Source: an uncultured Hyphomicrobiales bacterium (lineage in GTDB: Bacteria > Pseudomonadota > Alphaproteobacteria > Rhizobiales > Xanthobacteraceae). From it: a stretch of 41,310 nt of DNA. Under the pieces are notes generated by a model, which saw only the letters and a program-made list of their open reading frames with translations, was not told where the DNA came from and ran no database searches. The position numbers and the translations under genes were made by a program. The stretch is taken from contig CAIMEA010000207.1 in the NCBI GenBank assembly GCA_903839845.1, positions 1-41,310 of the forward strand, written 5' to 3'. Of the stretch, positions 34,721 through 41,310 are shown in pieces. Positions within the stretch are counted from its first letter, which is position 1, and each line of letters starts with the position of its first letter.

Positions 34721-35914
34721 ATGGCGTCGGAACCACGGGAAAAAGTCGCCGCGATTATCGTCGCGGCCGGGCGCGGCACGCGCGCCGGGGCATCCGGTGT
34801 GCCGAAACAGTTCCGCCCGGTTGGTGGCGAAATCATGTTGCGGCGGACGCTGGCTTTGTTTGCCGGCGCGCCGGAACTGGCGCTGGTGCAGACCGTCATT
34901 CATGCCGACGATGAAGCACGCTATCGCGTAGCGGCGAACGGCTTTGACTTGTTGCCGCCGGTGCATGGCGGCGCGACACGGCAGGCTTCGGTGCGCGCCG
35001 GGCTGGAAGCCTTAGTGGCGCATGCGCCTGATATCGTGCTCATTCATGATGCCGCTCGCCCTTTCGCCAGCGCCGCTCTAGTCGCGCGCGCGGTTCATGC
35101 CGCCCGGCAATCCGGCGCGGCGATCCCGGCCGTTGCCGTCACCGATACGATCAAGCGTGTCGATGACAACGGCCATGTCGGCGAAACGCTCGACCGCGCC
35201 ACATTGCGCGCGGTGCAGACGCCGCAGGCCTTCGCGTTCCAGCCGCTGCTGGCGGCGCATCGCAACGCTTTGCGCGACAAGCGCGACGATTTCACCGACG
35301 ACGCCGCGCTCGCCGAATGGGCCGGAATGACGGTGACAACCTTTGCCGGCGAGCCGGGCAACATCAAGATCACCAACCCCGAGGACTTCATGCGCGCCGA
35401 AGCAGTGACAATGGATCAACTAGGCGATATCCGCACCGGCACCGGCATCGATGTTCATGCTTTCAGCGTCGGCGATCATGTCATCCTCGGCGGCATCAGC
35501 ATTCCGCATTCGGAAACCCTGCGCGGTCATTCCGACGCCGATGTCGCGCTGCATGCGCTCACCGACGCCCTGCTCGGCGCGCTCGCGAATGGCGATATCG
35601 GCTCGCATTTTCCGCCAAGCGACGAACAGTGGCGCAATGCCTCCTCCGACCGGTTTCTCAAATTCGCGGTCGACCAGGTCGCAGTGCGCGGCGGCTGTAT
35701 CGCCCATCTCGACCTCACCATCGTCTGCGAAGCGCCGAAGATCGGCCCGCATCGCGATGCGATGCGTGAATCGATTGCGCGCATCGCCGGCATCGATATC
35801 GGCCGCGTCGCGGTGAAGGCGACGACCAGCGAGCGGCTCGGCTTTACCGGCCGCGGCGAAGGCATCGCCGCCTATGCGACGGCGACAGTGCGGTTACCGT
35901 GGGGCGAGCCATGA
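34721..35914 (+). CDS. ispDF: bifunctional IspD-IspF (MEP cytidylyltransferase / MECDP synthase)
   Basis: It carries two non-consecutive steps of the non-mevalonate isoprenoid pathway in one chain. Residues 1-230 are IspD, with [20 protein letters not shown] (CTP-binding glycine-rich loop), LIHDAARPF and VTDTIKRV. Residues from about 238 are IspF, with [34 protein letters not shown] (in two overlapping motifs, including the Asp/His zinc ligands) and the final [17 protein letters not shown]. The fusion is common in alphaproteobacteria and epsilonproteobacteria. The ATG at 34721 starts 8 residues before the IspD core. Its stop overlaps the pncC start (ATGA at 35911-35914). Confidence 0.96.
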   Translation: MASEPREKVAAIIVAAGRGTRAGASGVPKQFRPVGGEIMLRRTLALFAGAPELALVQTVIHADDEARYRVAANGFDLLPPVHGGATRQASVRAGLEALVAHAPDIVLIHDAARPFASAALVARAVHAARQSGAAIPAVAVTDTIKRVDDNGHVGETLDRATLRAVQTPQAFAFQPLLAAHRNALRDKRDDFTDDAALAEWAGMTVTTFAGEPGNIKITNPEDFMRAEAVTMDQLGDIRTGTGIDVHAFSVGDHVILGGISIPHSETLRGHSDADVALHALTDALLGALANGDIGSHFPPSDEQWRNASSDRFLKFAVDQVAVRGGCIAHLDLTIVCEAPKIGPHRDAMRESIARIAGIDIGRVAVKATTSERLGFTGRGEGIAAYATATVRLPWGEP

Positions 35915-36417
35915 ACGACGACATCACGCAGGCGGCGGGCGAGCTGATCAAGCTGTGCATCGCCGACACGCTGACGATTGCCACGGCGGAATCCTGCACC
36001 GGCGGGCTGGTGGCCGGCGCGCTGACCGATATTGCCGGCTCGTCGGCGGTGCTCGACCGCGGCTACGTCACTTATTCCAACGCCGCCAAGCAGCAGATGC
36101 TCGGCGTGCCGGCCGCGACATTGAAGCAATATGGCGCGGTCAGCCGGCAGACCGCCGAAGCGATGGCGCGCGGCGTTCTGACGAGGTGCAAAGTCGATCT
36201 GGCGGTGGCGATCACCGGCATTGCCGGACCGGGCGGCGGCTCGCCCGAGAAGCCGGTCGGCCTGGTGCATTTCGCCGCCGCCTCGCGCGATGGCACGTCG
36301 ATGCACGCGGCGATGCGCTATGGCGACATCGGCCGCACCGAGGTGCGCTACAAATCGGTGCTGAAGGCGTTAACGATGCTGCGGGAACTGGTGGAGAGCG
36401 AGCCCGTCGCGCGCTGA
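35911..36417 (+). CDS. pncC: nicotinamide-nucleotide amidase (CinA C-terminal domain family)
   Basis: It deamidates nicotinamide mononucleotide for NAD salvage. The 168 residues form only the CinA C-terminal domain: [36 protein letters not shown] and [19 protein letters not shown] are its conserved blocks. The N-terminal molybdopterin-binding-like domain of full CinA is absent, as usual in this group. The ATG at 35911 overlaps the ispDF stop; an in-frame start at 35899 is less likely. This ispDF-cinA pairing is standard for the order. Confidence 0.93.
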   Translation: MNDDITQAAGELIKLCIADTLTIATAESCTGGLVAGALTDIAGSSAVLDRGYVTYSNAAKQQMLGVPAATLKQYGAVSRQTAEAMARGVLTRCKVDLAVAITGIAGPGGGSPEKPVGLVHFAAASRDGTSMHAAMRYGDIGRTEVRYKSVLKALTMLRELVESEPVAR

Positions 36418-36566
36418 TGTAGATCAAAGAGCGCGACGGCAAGCCCTGTCACGTTGTCGCCACGGCGGGCTTCCGCCTAACCTGGGAAAGCGTTACAGGC
36501 TGGTTGGCGGGGCAATCAGCCGACCAGGCTGCGTGCCGGGGCCGGCAAGGTAAAGATGGAGCGGTA

Positions 36567-37583
36567 ATGTTCAGAGCTGTCAGCAAGATCCTTTTGACCG
36601 CCGGGTGCATCATCTTCTCTGTCGCTAATCTGCGGGCCGGCAGCCTCGACGACCTCAAAGCGGCGTCCGCCGCCGCCGATAACGGCAATGTCGACGAGGC
36701 GATACGGCTATTTTCGCAGGCGCTCTCAGCTGGCGATCTTTCACCCGCGGATCGCATCCTGGCACTGACGCGGCGCGGCGGCGGATATTCCGCCAAGGGA
36801 CTGATCGCGGACGCCTTCCAAAAGAGCGATGACGCGCGACGCCAACGCGACAATGCCATTGCCGACTATTCCGCCGCGCTTGGCCTCAAGGCCGACGCCG
36901 ACCTGTACGTCGCCCGCGCGCAGGACCGCGACCTGAACGGCCAATACGATCAGGCCATCGCCGACATCGATGCCGCGCTCAAGCTGAACGCCAGCGCAAA
37001 TGCTCTGGTTCAGCGCGGCGCCAGTTACCGGGCAAAGGGCGACTATGACCATGCGCTCGCCGACTACACCGCCGCGCTCGCAGCTGCGCCCAAAGACGGG
37101 CTCGAGGGTTGGGATATCTACAACGAACGCGGCTACGCCAATTTCCTCGCCGCCCGTTACGACGCGGCCGCCGACGATTTCAGCAAGGCGCTGACGCTAG
37201 GGTCGGCCGCGCGTACCAGTGACGTGCTCTGGCTTCCCTACCAGATAGCCTGGTTGCACATCGCCCGCGCCCGGGCCGGCCAGAACGACGCCGAGGAACT
37301 CGCCCGCAATTCCGGCACGATCGACCTCAAGCAATGGCCCGGCATGCTGATCGCGTTCTTTCAGGGCCAGCTCAAAACCGACCAGATTACGCCCCCTTCG
37401 AATCACGGCTCGATGGGCCGCGCGCGCGAATGTAATCTGGCGTTCTTTTCCGGTCAGCAGGCGCTCATCAATAACGATGGCGCGACGGCGATACCGCTGT
37501 TCCAGAGAACGCGCGACATCTGCAACATCCACTCGATGCAGTATCTGGTCGCCGGCGTCGAATTGAAACGATTGATAAAGTGA
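36567..37583 (+). CDS. secreted tetratricopeptide repeat protein
   Basis: A 338-residue protein with a signal peptide (ISKILLTAGCIIFSVANL-like hydrophobic stretch, cleavage near residue 26) and about four to five TPR units between residues 30 and 230. Examples are VDEAIRLFSQALSAGD, YDQAIADIDAALKLNA, YDHALADYTAALAAAP and YDAAADDFSKALTLG. The C-terminal hundred residues hold further helices (IDLKQWPGMLIAFFQGQL) and two or three cysteines. It probably works as a periplasmic protein-binding scaffold; partners are unknown. The ATG at 36567 begins at the signal peptide; the frame is open for 21 codons upstream without signal character. Confidence 0.82.
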   Translation: MFRAVSKILLTAGCIIFSVANLRAGSLDDLKAASAAADNGNVDEAIRLFSQALSAGDLSPADRILALTRRGGGYSAKGLIADAFQKSDDARRQRDNAIADYSAALGLKADADLYVARAQDRDLNGQYDQAIADIDAALKLNASANALVQRGASYRAKGDYDHALADYTAALAAAPKDGLEGWDIYNERGYANFLAARYDAAADDFSKALTLGSAARTSDVLWLPYQIAWLHIARARAGQNDAEELARNSGTIDLKQWPGMLIAFFQGQLKTDQITPPSNHGSMGRARECNLAFFSGQQALINNDGATAIPLFQRTRDICNIHSMQYLVAGVELKRLIK

Positions 37584-37631
37584 GGCGTTAGACGTGTCGT
37601 TGCCGCATCCGATGACGTCCGAGCCAATTTC

Positions 37632-38129
37632 ATGAGCCAAATCAATACCACCGGTTCGGTGCAAGGCCTTCGCCTCGCCGCGCTACCGATCGCCGCCGTG
37701 GTGGCGGCGTCTGTCCTCGGGCAACTGGCGACCTTCCCGAATTTGGTGCCCTGGTATGCCGGGCTGATCAAGCCGTCATTCAATCCGCCGAACTGGATCT
37801 TCGGGCCGGTATGGACGACGCTCTACGGGCTGATGGCCTATGCCGCTTACCGCATATTGAAACTGGCTTCATCGCCGGCGCAGCGCGTCGCGATCGTCTT
37901 GTTTTACGCGCAGCTTGCAATCAACGCGACGTGGCCGTGGATGTTCTTTGCCGCGCACTCGCCGGCGCTCGGCATGGTCAACGTCGTGCCGCAACTTGTT
38001 GTCGCTGTCGCAACCGCCATTACGTTCATCCGCCTCGACCGCATCGCCGGGATGTGCCTGCTGCCGCTGATCGTCTGGGTCACATTCGCCGCGACGCTTA
38101 ACGCCGCGCTCTGGCGGCTGAACGGCTGA
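37632..38129 (+). CDS. tspO: TspO/MBR family tryptophan-rich sensory protein
   Basis: A 165-residue membrane protein with five predicted helices that binds porphyrins. The family signature lies in FNPPNWIFGPVWTTLYGLMAYA, followed by YAQLAINATWPWMFF, then the C-terminal TFAATLNAALWRLNG. In Rhodobacter TspO tunes photosynthesis gene expression in response to oxygen and porphyrin. Here it is probably an envelope stress or tetrapyrrole regulator. The ATG at 37632 is supported by the hydrophobic start of helix 1 about 20 residues in. It converges with the Coq10/RatA-like gene, with only three bases between stops. Confidence 0.93.
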   Translation: MSQINTTGSVQGLRLAALPIAAVVAASVLGQLATFPNLVPWYAGLIKPSFNPPNWIFGPVWTTLYGLMAYAAYRILKLASSPAQRVAIVLFYAQLAINATWPWMFFAAHSPALGMVNVVPQLVVAVATAITFIRLDRIAGMCLLPLIVWVTFAATLNAALWRLNG

Positions 38130-38132
38130 CCC

Positions 38133-38591
38133 TTACACCGCGTTCTTGCCGTAAACCGCGTCGGCACGCTGCTCGAAGGCGACAGCGAATTTGCGGAAGG
38201 CGGTATCGAACATCGCCCCCATCAGCATGGCGAGCGTGCGGCTCTTGAACTCGTAATCGATGAAAAACTCGACCTCGCAGGTCGCGTCCCCGGTCGGCTT
38301 GAAGGTCCAGCGGTTCTGCAAACGGCTGAACGGGCCGTCGAGATATTCGACCAGGATTTTCAGGTTCGCTTTATCGAGCGTGACGCGGCTGGTGAAGGTC
38401 TGGCTGATCACCTTGTAGGCGGCGGTCATCGCGGCGACGATGACATCGGTGTCGCCCTTTTGCGTCCGGCTGCGTACTTTCATGGATGTGCACAGCGGCA
38501 CGAATTGCGGATATTTCTCGACGTCGGCGACGAGGTCGAACATATCGGCCGCGGCGTGGCGGACGCGGCGCTTGCTAGAAAATTGCGGCAT
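38133..38591 (-). CDS. Coq10/RatA-family START-like protein
   Basis: A 152-residue SRPBCC-fold protein. The start (PQFSSKRRVRHAAADMFDLVADVEKYPQFVP, in parts) and the end FKSRTLAMLMGAMFDTAFRKFAVAFEQRADAVYG match the family. Relatives include yeast and mitochondrial Coq10, which binds ubiquinone, and E. coli RatA, an inhibitor of 70S assembly. No RatB is beside it, and in alphaproteobacteria this family typically follows lipA, so a quinone-binding role is more likely than a toxin role. It starts four bases after the lipA stop. Confidence 0.88.
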   Translation of the reverse strand: MPQFSSKRRVRHAAADMFDLVADVEKYPQFVPLCTSMKVRSRTQKGDTDVIVAAMTAAYKVISQTFTSRVTLDKANLKILVEYLDGPFSRLQNRWTFKPTGDATCEVEFFIDYEFKSRTLAMLMGAMFDTAFRKFAVAFEQRADAVYGKNAV

Positions 38592-38595
38592 CGAT

Positions 38596-39546
38596 TTAGA
38601 GCTGAGCTTCGCGCGCCGTCTTCAGCCGCGCGAAGTCGTCGCCGGCGTGATGCGACGAGCGCGTCAAGGGCGACGCCGACACCATCAGGAAGCCCTTGGA
38701 GTAAGCAATAGTCTCGAGCGACTTGAATTCATCCGGCGGCACGAAGCGCTTGACCTCGGCGTGCTTGCGCGTCGGCTGCAGATACTGGCCGATGGTGAGG
38801 AAATCGACATTGGCCGAGCGCAGATCGTCCATCACCTGGAGAATTTCGTTTCGCTCTTCGCCAAGGCCCACCATGATGCCCGACTTGGTGAACATCGCCG
38901 GGTCGAGTTCCTTCACCTGCTGCAACAGGCGCAGCGAATGGAAATAGCGCGCGCCGGGGCGGATGGTGAGATACAGCGACGGCACGGTTTCCAGATTATG
39001 GTTAAAGACGTCGGGCTTGGCGTCGACGACAACTTCAAGCGCGCCGTCCTTGCGCAGGAAATCCGGTGTGAGAATTTCAATCGTCGTGCCCGGCGCGTGC
39101 GTGCGGATGGCGCGGATGGTGTCGGCGAAATGTCGGGCGCCGCCGTCGGCAAGATCGTCGCGGTCGACCGAGGTGACGACGATATGCGCCAGTCCCAGTT
39201 TCGCGGTCGCCTGGCCGACATGCTCGGGCTCTTGGCGATCGAGCGCGCCCGGCAGGCCGGTTTTGACGTTGCAGAACGAACAGGCGCGCGTGCAGGTGTC
39301 ACCCATGATCATGAAGGTGGCGTGCTTCTTCTCCCAGCACTCGCCGATATTCGGGCAGCCGGCCTCCTCGCAAACGGTGACGAGGCCGTTCTCGCGCATG
39401 ATCTGGTGCGTAGCGTTAAAGCCGGCCGACACCGGCGCCTTGACGCGGATCCAGTCCGGCTTTTTCAGCACCGGCGTATCCGGCCGGCCGGCCTTTTCCG
39501 GGTGGCGCGGGCGCGGATTATTGACGAGGTCGAGGACGACGGCCAT
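38596..39546 (-). CDS. lipA: lipoyl synthase
   Basis: A radical SAM enzyme that inserts two sulfurs into octanoyl groups on lipoyl domains of 2-oxoacid dehydrogenases. The auxiliary cluster cysteines are Cys59, Cys64 and Cys70 ([13 protein letters not shown]). The radical SAM CX3CX2C motif is Cys85, Cys89 and Cys92 (CTRACSFC). The C-terminal RSSHHAG carries the serine that binds the auxiliary cluster. The 316-residue length is normal. Its product is used by the pyruvate dehydrogenase complex, whose E3 subunit gene lies just upstream at the right edge. Confidence 0.97.
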   Translation of the reverse strand: MAVVLDLVNNPRPRHPEKAGRPDTPVLKKPDWIRVKAPVSAGFNATHQIMRENGLVTVCEEAGCPNIGECWEKKHATFMIMGDTCTRACSFCNVKTGLPGALDRQEPEHVGQATAKLGLAHIVVTSVDRDDLADGGARHFADTIRAIRTHAPGTTIEILTPDFLRKDGALEVVVDAKPDVFNHNLETVPSLYLTIRPGARYFHSLRLLQQVKELDPAMFTKSGIMVGLGEERNEILQVMDDLRSANVDFLTIGQYLQPTRKHAEVKRFVPPDEFKSLETIAYSKGFLMVSASPLTRSSHHAGDDFARLKTAREAQL

Positions 39547-39594
39547 GGTTCCTACCTTGACCCTACTTACGGCCGCGCCGCGGCCGCTGCAAGG

Positions 39595-39837
39595 TCACGC
39601 CCGCCGGATCGCACGCCAGATCAGCAGAAACAGAATGGCGCCGATGGTGGCGGTGATGAGATTGCCCCAGAAATCGGGGATCACCTGGAGATTGAGCTTC
39701 TCGAACAGGAAGCCACCGAAAATGGCGCCGACCAGGCCGACGGCGATATTGCCGAAAATGCCGCCGCGGCCGCCGAGGATGGTGTGCGCCAGCCAGCCGG
39801 CGATCAGGCCGACGACGATCCACGAAAGGACACCCAT
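39595..39837 (-). CDS. GlsB/YeaQ/YmgE family stress membrane protein
   Basis: An 80-residue integral membrane protein with three hydrophobic helices: SWIVVGLIAGWLAHTILGG, IFGNIAVGLVGAIFGGFLF and LITATIGAILFLLIWRA. The GGRGGIFGNI glycine segment between helices is the family mark. Function is not well defined; members are often stress-induced. The ATG at 39837 has GGAGG five bases upstream, so this is the true start although the frame stays open further 5' (to 40101) inside cysK. It lies 11 bases after the cysK stop. Confidence 0.87.
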   Translation of the reverse strand: MGVLSWIVVGLIAGWLAHTILGGRGGIFGNIAVGLVGAIFGGFLFEKLNLQVIPDFWGNLITATIGAILFLLIWRAIRRA

Positions 39838-39848
39838 ATGCGCCTCCG

Positions 39849-40907
39849 TTAAGCCGTCGGCTTCGGCGGCATCTGCTGCCCCGGCGTCGAGTTGGCAATG
39901 GCGATCTCGTCCTCCGACATGTCGGCGCCGATGTCGGCGAATAGCGGCGTCGACAGATAACGCTCGCCGGTATCCGGCAGCATGGCCAGAATGGTCGAAC
40001 CCGGCGCCGCTCTTTCGGCGATTTTCAGAGCACCCGCGAAGGTCGCGCCGGCGGTGATGCCGACGAAGATGCCTTCCTTCTGCGCCAGATCCTTCGAGCA
40101 CTTGAGGGCTTCCGGACCGGCGATGGTCAGGATCTCGCTGATGACGCCGCTCTCGACAGCCTCGCCGGTGATCTTCGGCACGAAATCCGGCGACCAGCCT
40201 TGCATCGGATGCGGCTTGAACGCGGCGTTCGGTTTGGCGGGCGTGCCGTCGGCATTGCGCTCCTGCGGCGACTTGGTCGAGAGCATTGGCGCGTCGGCCG
40301 GTTCGCAGACGACAATCTTGGTGTTCGGCATTTCCTTGGACAGAACGCGCGACACGCCGGTCAGCGTGCCGCCGGTGCCGAAGCCGGTGACCCAGTAGTC
40401 GAGCTTTTCGCCCTTGAAGTCGTTGACGATCTCGCGCGCTGTGGTGCGCGCATGCATGTCCGGATTGGCTTCGTTCTCGAACTGTCGCGTGAGGAACCAG
40501 CCATGCGCCTTGGCCAGTTCAGCGGCTTTGGCGACCATGCCGAAGCCGCGGCCGGCGGCGGGCGTGAGGACCACCTTGGCGCCGAGAAAACGCATCAGCT
40601 TGCGGCGCTCGACCGAGAAGGTTTCAGCCATGGTCACGACCAGCGGATATCCCTTGGCGGCGCAAACCATCGCCAGACCAATGCCGGTGTTACCCGACGT
40701 GCCTTCGATGACCGTCATGCCGGGCTTAAGTTCGCCCGACTTTTCAGCCGCCTCGATGATGCCGAGCGCCAGACGGTCCTTGACCGAACCGAGCGGATTG
40801 AAGGCTTCGATCTTGACGTAGAGGTTGATGCCTTTCGGCCCGAGCTTGTTGATGCGCACGACCGGCGTATTGCCGACAGTGCCGAGGATTGAGTCGTACT
40901 TGGCCAT
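39849..40907 (-). CDS. cysK: cysteine synthase A (O-acetylserine sulfhydrylase)
   Basis: A PLP enzyme making cysteine from O-acetylserine and sulfide. The PLP lysine is Lys43 in GSVKDRLA. The substrate loop is EGTSGNTGIGLAM, and the PLP-phosphate segment is GFGTGGTLTGV. The 352-residue length slightly exceeds the usual 310-325, owing to an insertion near residues 205-235 (KSPQERNADGTPAKPNAAFK) and a C-terminal tail ending QQMPPKPTA. A close cystathionine beta-synthase-like variant is possible, but the motifs favour CysK. It lies 93 bases downstream of the lpd stop and is followed by the small GlsB-like gene. Confidence 0.92.
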   Translation of the reverse strand: MAKYDSILGTVGNTPVVRINKLGPKGINLYVKIEAFNPLGSVKDRLALGIIEAAEKSGELKPGMTVIEGTSGNTGIGLAMVCAAKGYPLVVTMAETFSVERRKLMRFLGAKVVLTPAAGRGFGMVAKAAELAKAHGWFLTRQFENEANPDMHARTTAREIVNDFKGEKLDYWVTGFGTGGTLTGVSRVLSKEMPNTKIVVCEPADAPMLSTKSPQERNADGTPAKPNAAFKPHPMQGWSPDFVPKITGEAVESGVISEILTIAGPEALKCSKDLAQKEGIFVGITAGATFAGALKIAERAAPGSTILAMLPDTGERYLSTPLFADIGADMSEDEIAIANSTPGQQMPPKPTA

Positions 40908-41000
40908 TGAAATAATTCTCCTCTTTGCTCGCGCCGCCGTGGCATTTGCATCTCAAGGCAATATCAATTTGAGAATGAATATGCCGAATGGCGTCAGAAG

Positions 41001-41310
41001 CTACATGTTCAGCACGCGCCCATAAGCATCGAGCACGGCTTCCTTCATCATTTCCGACAAAGTCGGGTGCGGGAAAATGACATGCATCAATTCTTCTTCC
41101 GTCGTCTCCAGATTCATGGCGACGACGTAGCCTTGAATGAGTTCGGTGACCTCGGCGCCGACCATATGCGCACCGAGCAATTGTCCGGTCCTCTTGTCGA
41201 AAATCACCTTGACCAGACCCTGATCCTCGCCGAGCGCGATAGCCTTGCCATTGCCGGCGAAGGGAAAGCGGCCGACGCGGATGTCGAGTTTCTTCTCCTT
41301 GCAGGCCTGC
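41001..41310 (-). CDS. lpdA: dihydrolipoyl dehydrogenase, C-terminal part (runs off window)
   Basis: Only the last 102 codons are present; the 5' part lies beyond base 41310. The dimerisation domain is clear: VGRFPFAGNGKAIALGEDQG, TGQLLGAHMVGAEVTELIQG and the catalytic HVIFPHPTLSEMMKEAV, whose His serves as acid/base with the partner subunit. It is the E3 component of pyruvate or 2-oxoglutarate dehydrogenase, re-oxidising lipoyl groups made by LipA encoded nearby. Frame and stop (41001-41003) are unambiguous. Confidence 0.95.
   Translation of the reverse strand, partial: QACKEKKLDIRVGRFPFAGNGKAIALGEDQGLVKVIFDKRTGQLLGAHMVGAEVTELIQGYVVAMNLETTEEELMHVIFPHPTLSEMMKEAVLDAYGRVLNM

Overview
The window is high-GC, gene-dense DNA from an alphaproteobacterium, most likely a Hyphomicrobiales (Rhizobiales) lineage near Bradyrhizobium, Pseudolabrys or other Xanthobacteraceae-like genera. 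This rests on gene content and order: a dusB(nifR3)-ntrB-ntrC and ntrY-ntrX block followed by hfq-hflX, a fused ispDF, a DUF6481 protein, a CtrA-type box, and a tRNA-Ser / rlpA / D,D-carboxypeptidase / tmk / holB string. No search was run, so the genus is an inference.

Left part (1-18.2 kb). A partial tRNA-Ser(UGA) gene sits at the left edge. A + strand run follows: rlpA, a PBP5-type D,D-carboxypeptidase, tmk and holB. The metG-tatD-MBL genes that usually follow holB in rhizobia appear only at 14.96 kb. The 10.5 kb in between holds an AT-rich non-coding island, a ribbon-helix-helix regulator, eutBC, a DUF6481 protein, an alpha/beta hydrolase, phoH, a membrane diguanylate cyclase, a DUF2189 membrane protein, a cysteine-rich secreted protein and a membrane-anchored DUF2778 L,D-transpeptidase-like protein.

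Middle (18.3-25 kb). A lone GH1 beta-glucosidase is divergent from mazG. Then come a flavin monooxygenase and a SAM methyltransferase, which look like an insertion between mazG and hflX. Next are hflX and hfq on the - strand.

Nitrogen and redox signalling block (25-34.6 kb, - strand). Reading 5' to 3' the order is dusB, ntrB, ntrC, a 90-base palindromic repeat, a luciferase-like (LLM) oxidoreductase, ntrY, ntrX, a class IV (D-amino acid type) aminotransferase, then hfq and hflX. NtrC carries the sigma-54 contact motif GAFTGA and NtrX does not. The repeat and LLM gene separate ntrBC from ntrYX.

Right part (34.7-41.3 kb). On the + strand are ispDF, pncC/cinA, a secreted TPR protein and tspO. 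On the - strand are a Coq10/RatA-like protein, lipA, a GlsB/YeaQ-family membrane protein, cysK, and the C-terminal end of a dihydrolipoyl dehydrogenase running off the window.

Most of the window is conserved housekeeping DNA. I did not find a clear novel multi-gene defence or biosynthetic system. The points most worth a second look are small: a LuxR/TraR-box-like palindrome in the AT-rich island, a CtrA-type site between a cysteine-rich protein and a cell-wall enzyme, the repeat plus oxidoreductase splitting the ntr cluster, the broken tRNA-Ser edge, a terminator facing the wrong way near 8.85 kb, and the monooxygenase-methyltransferase pair.
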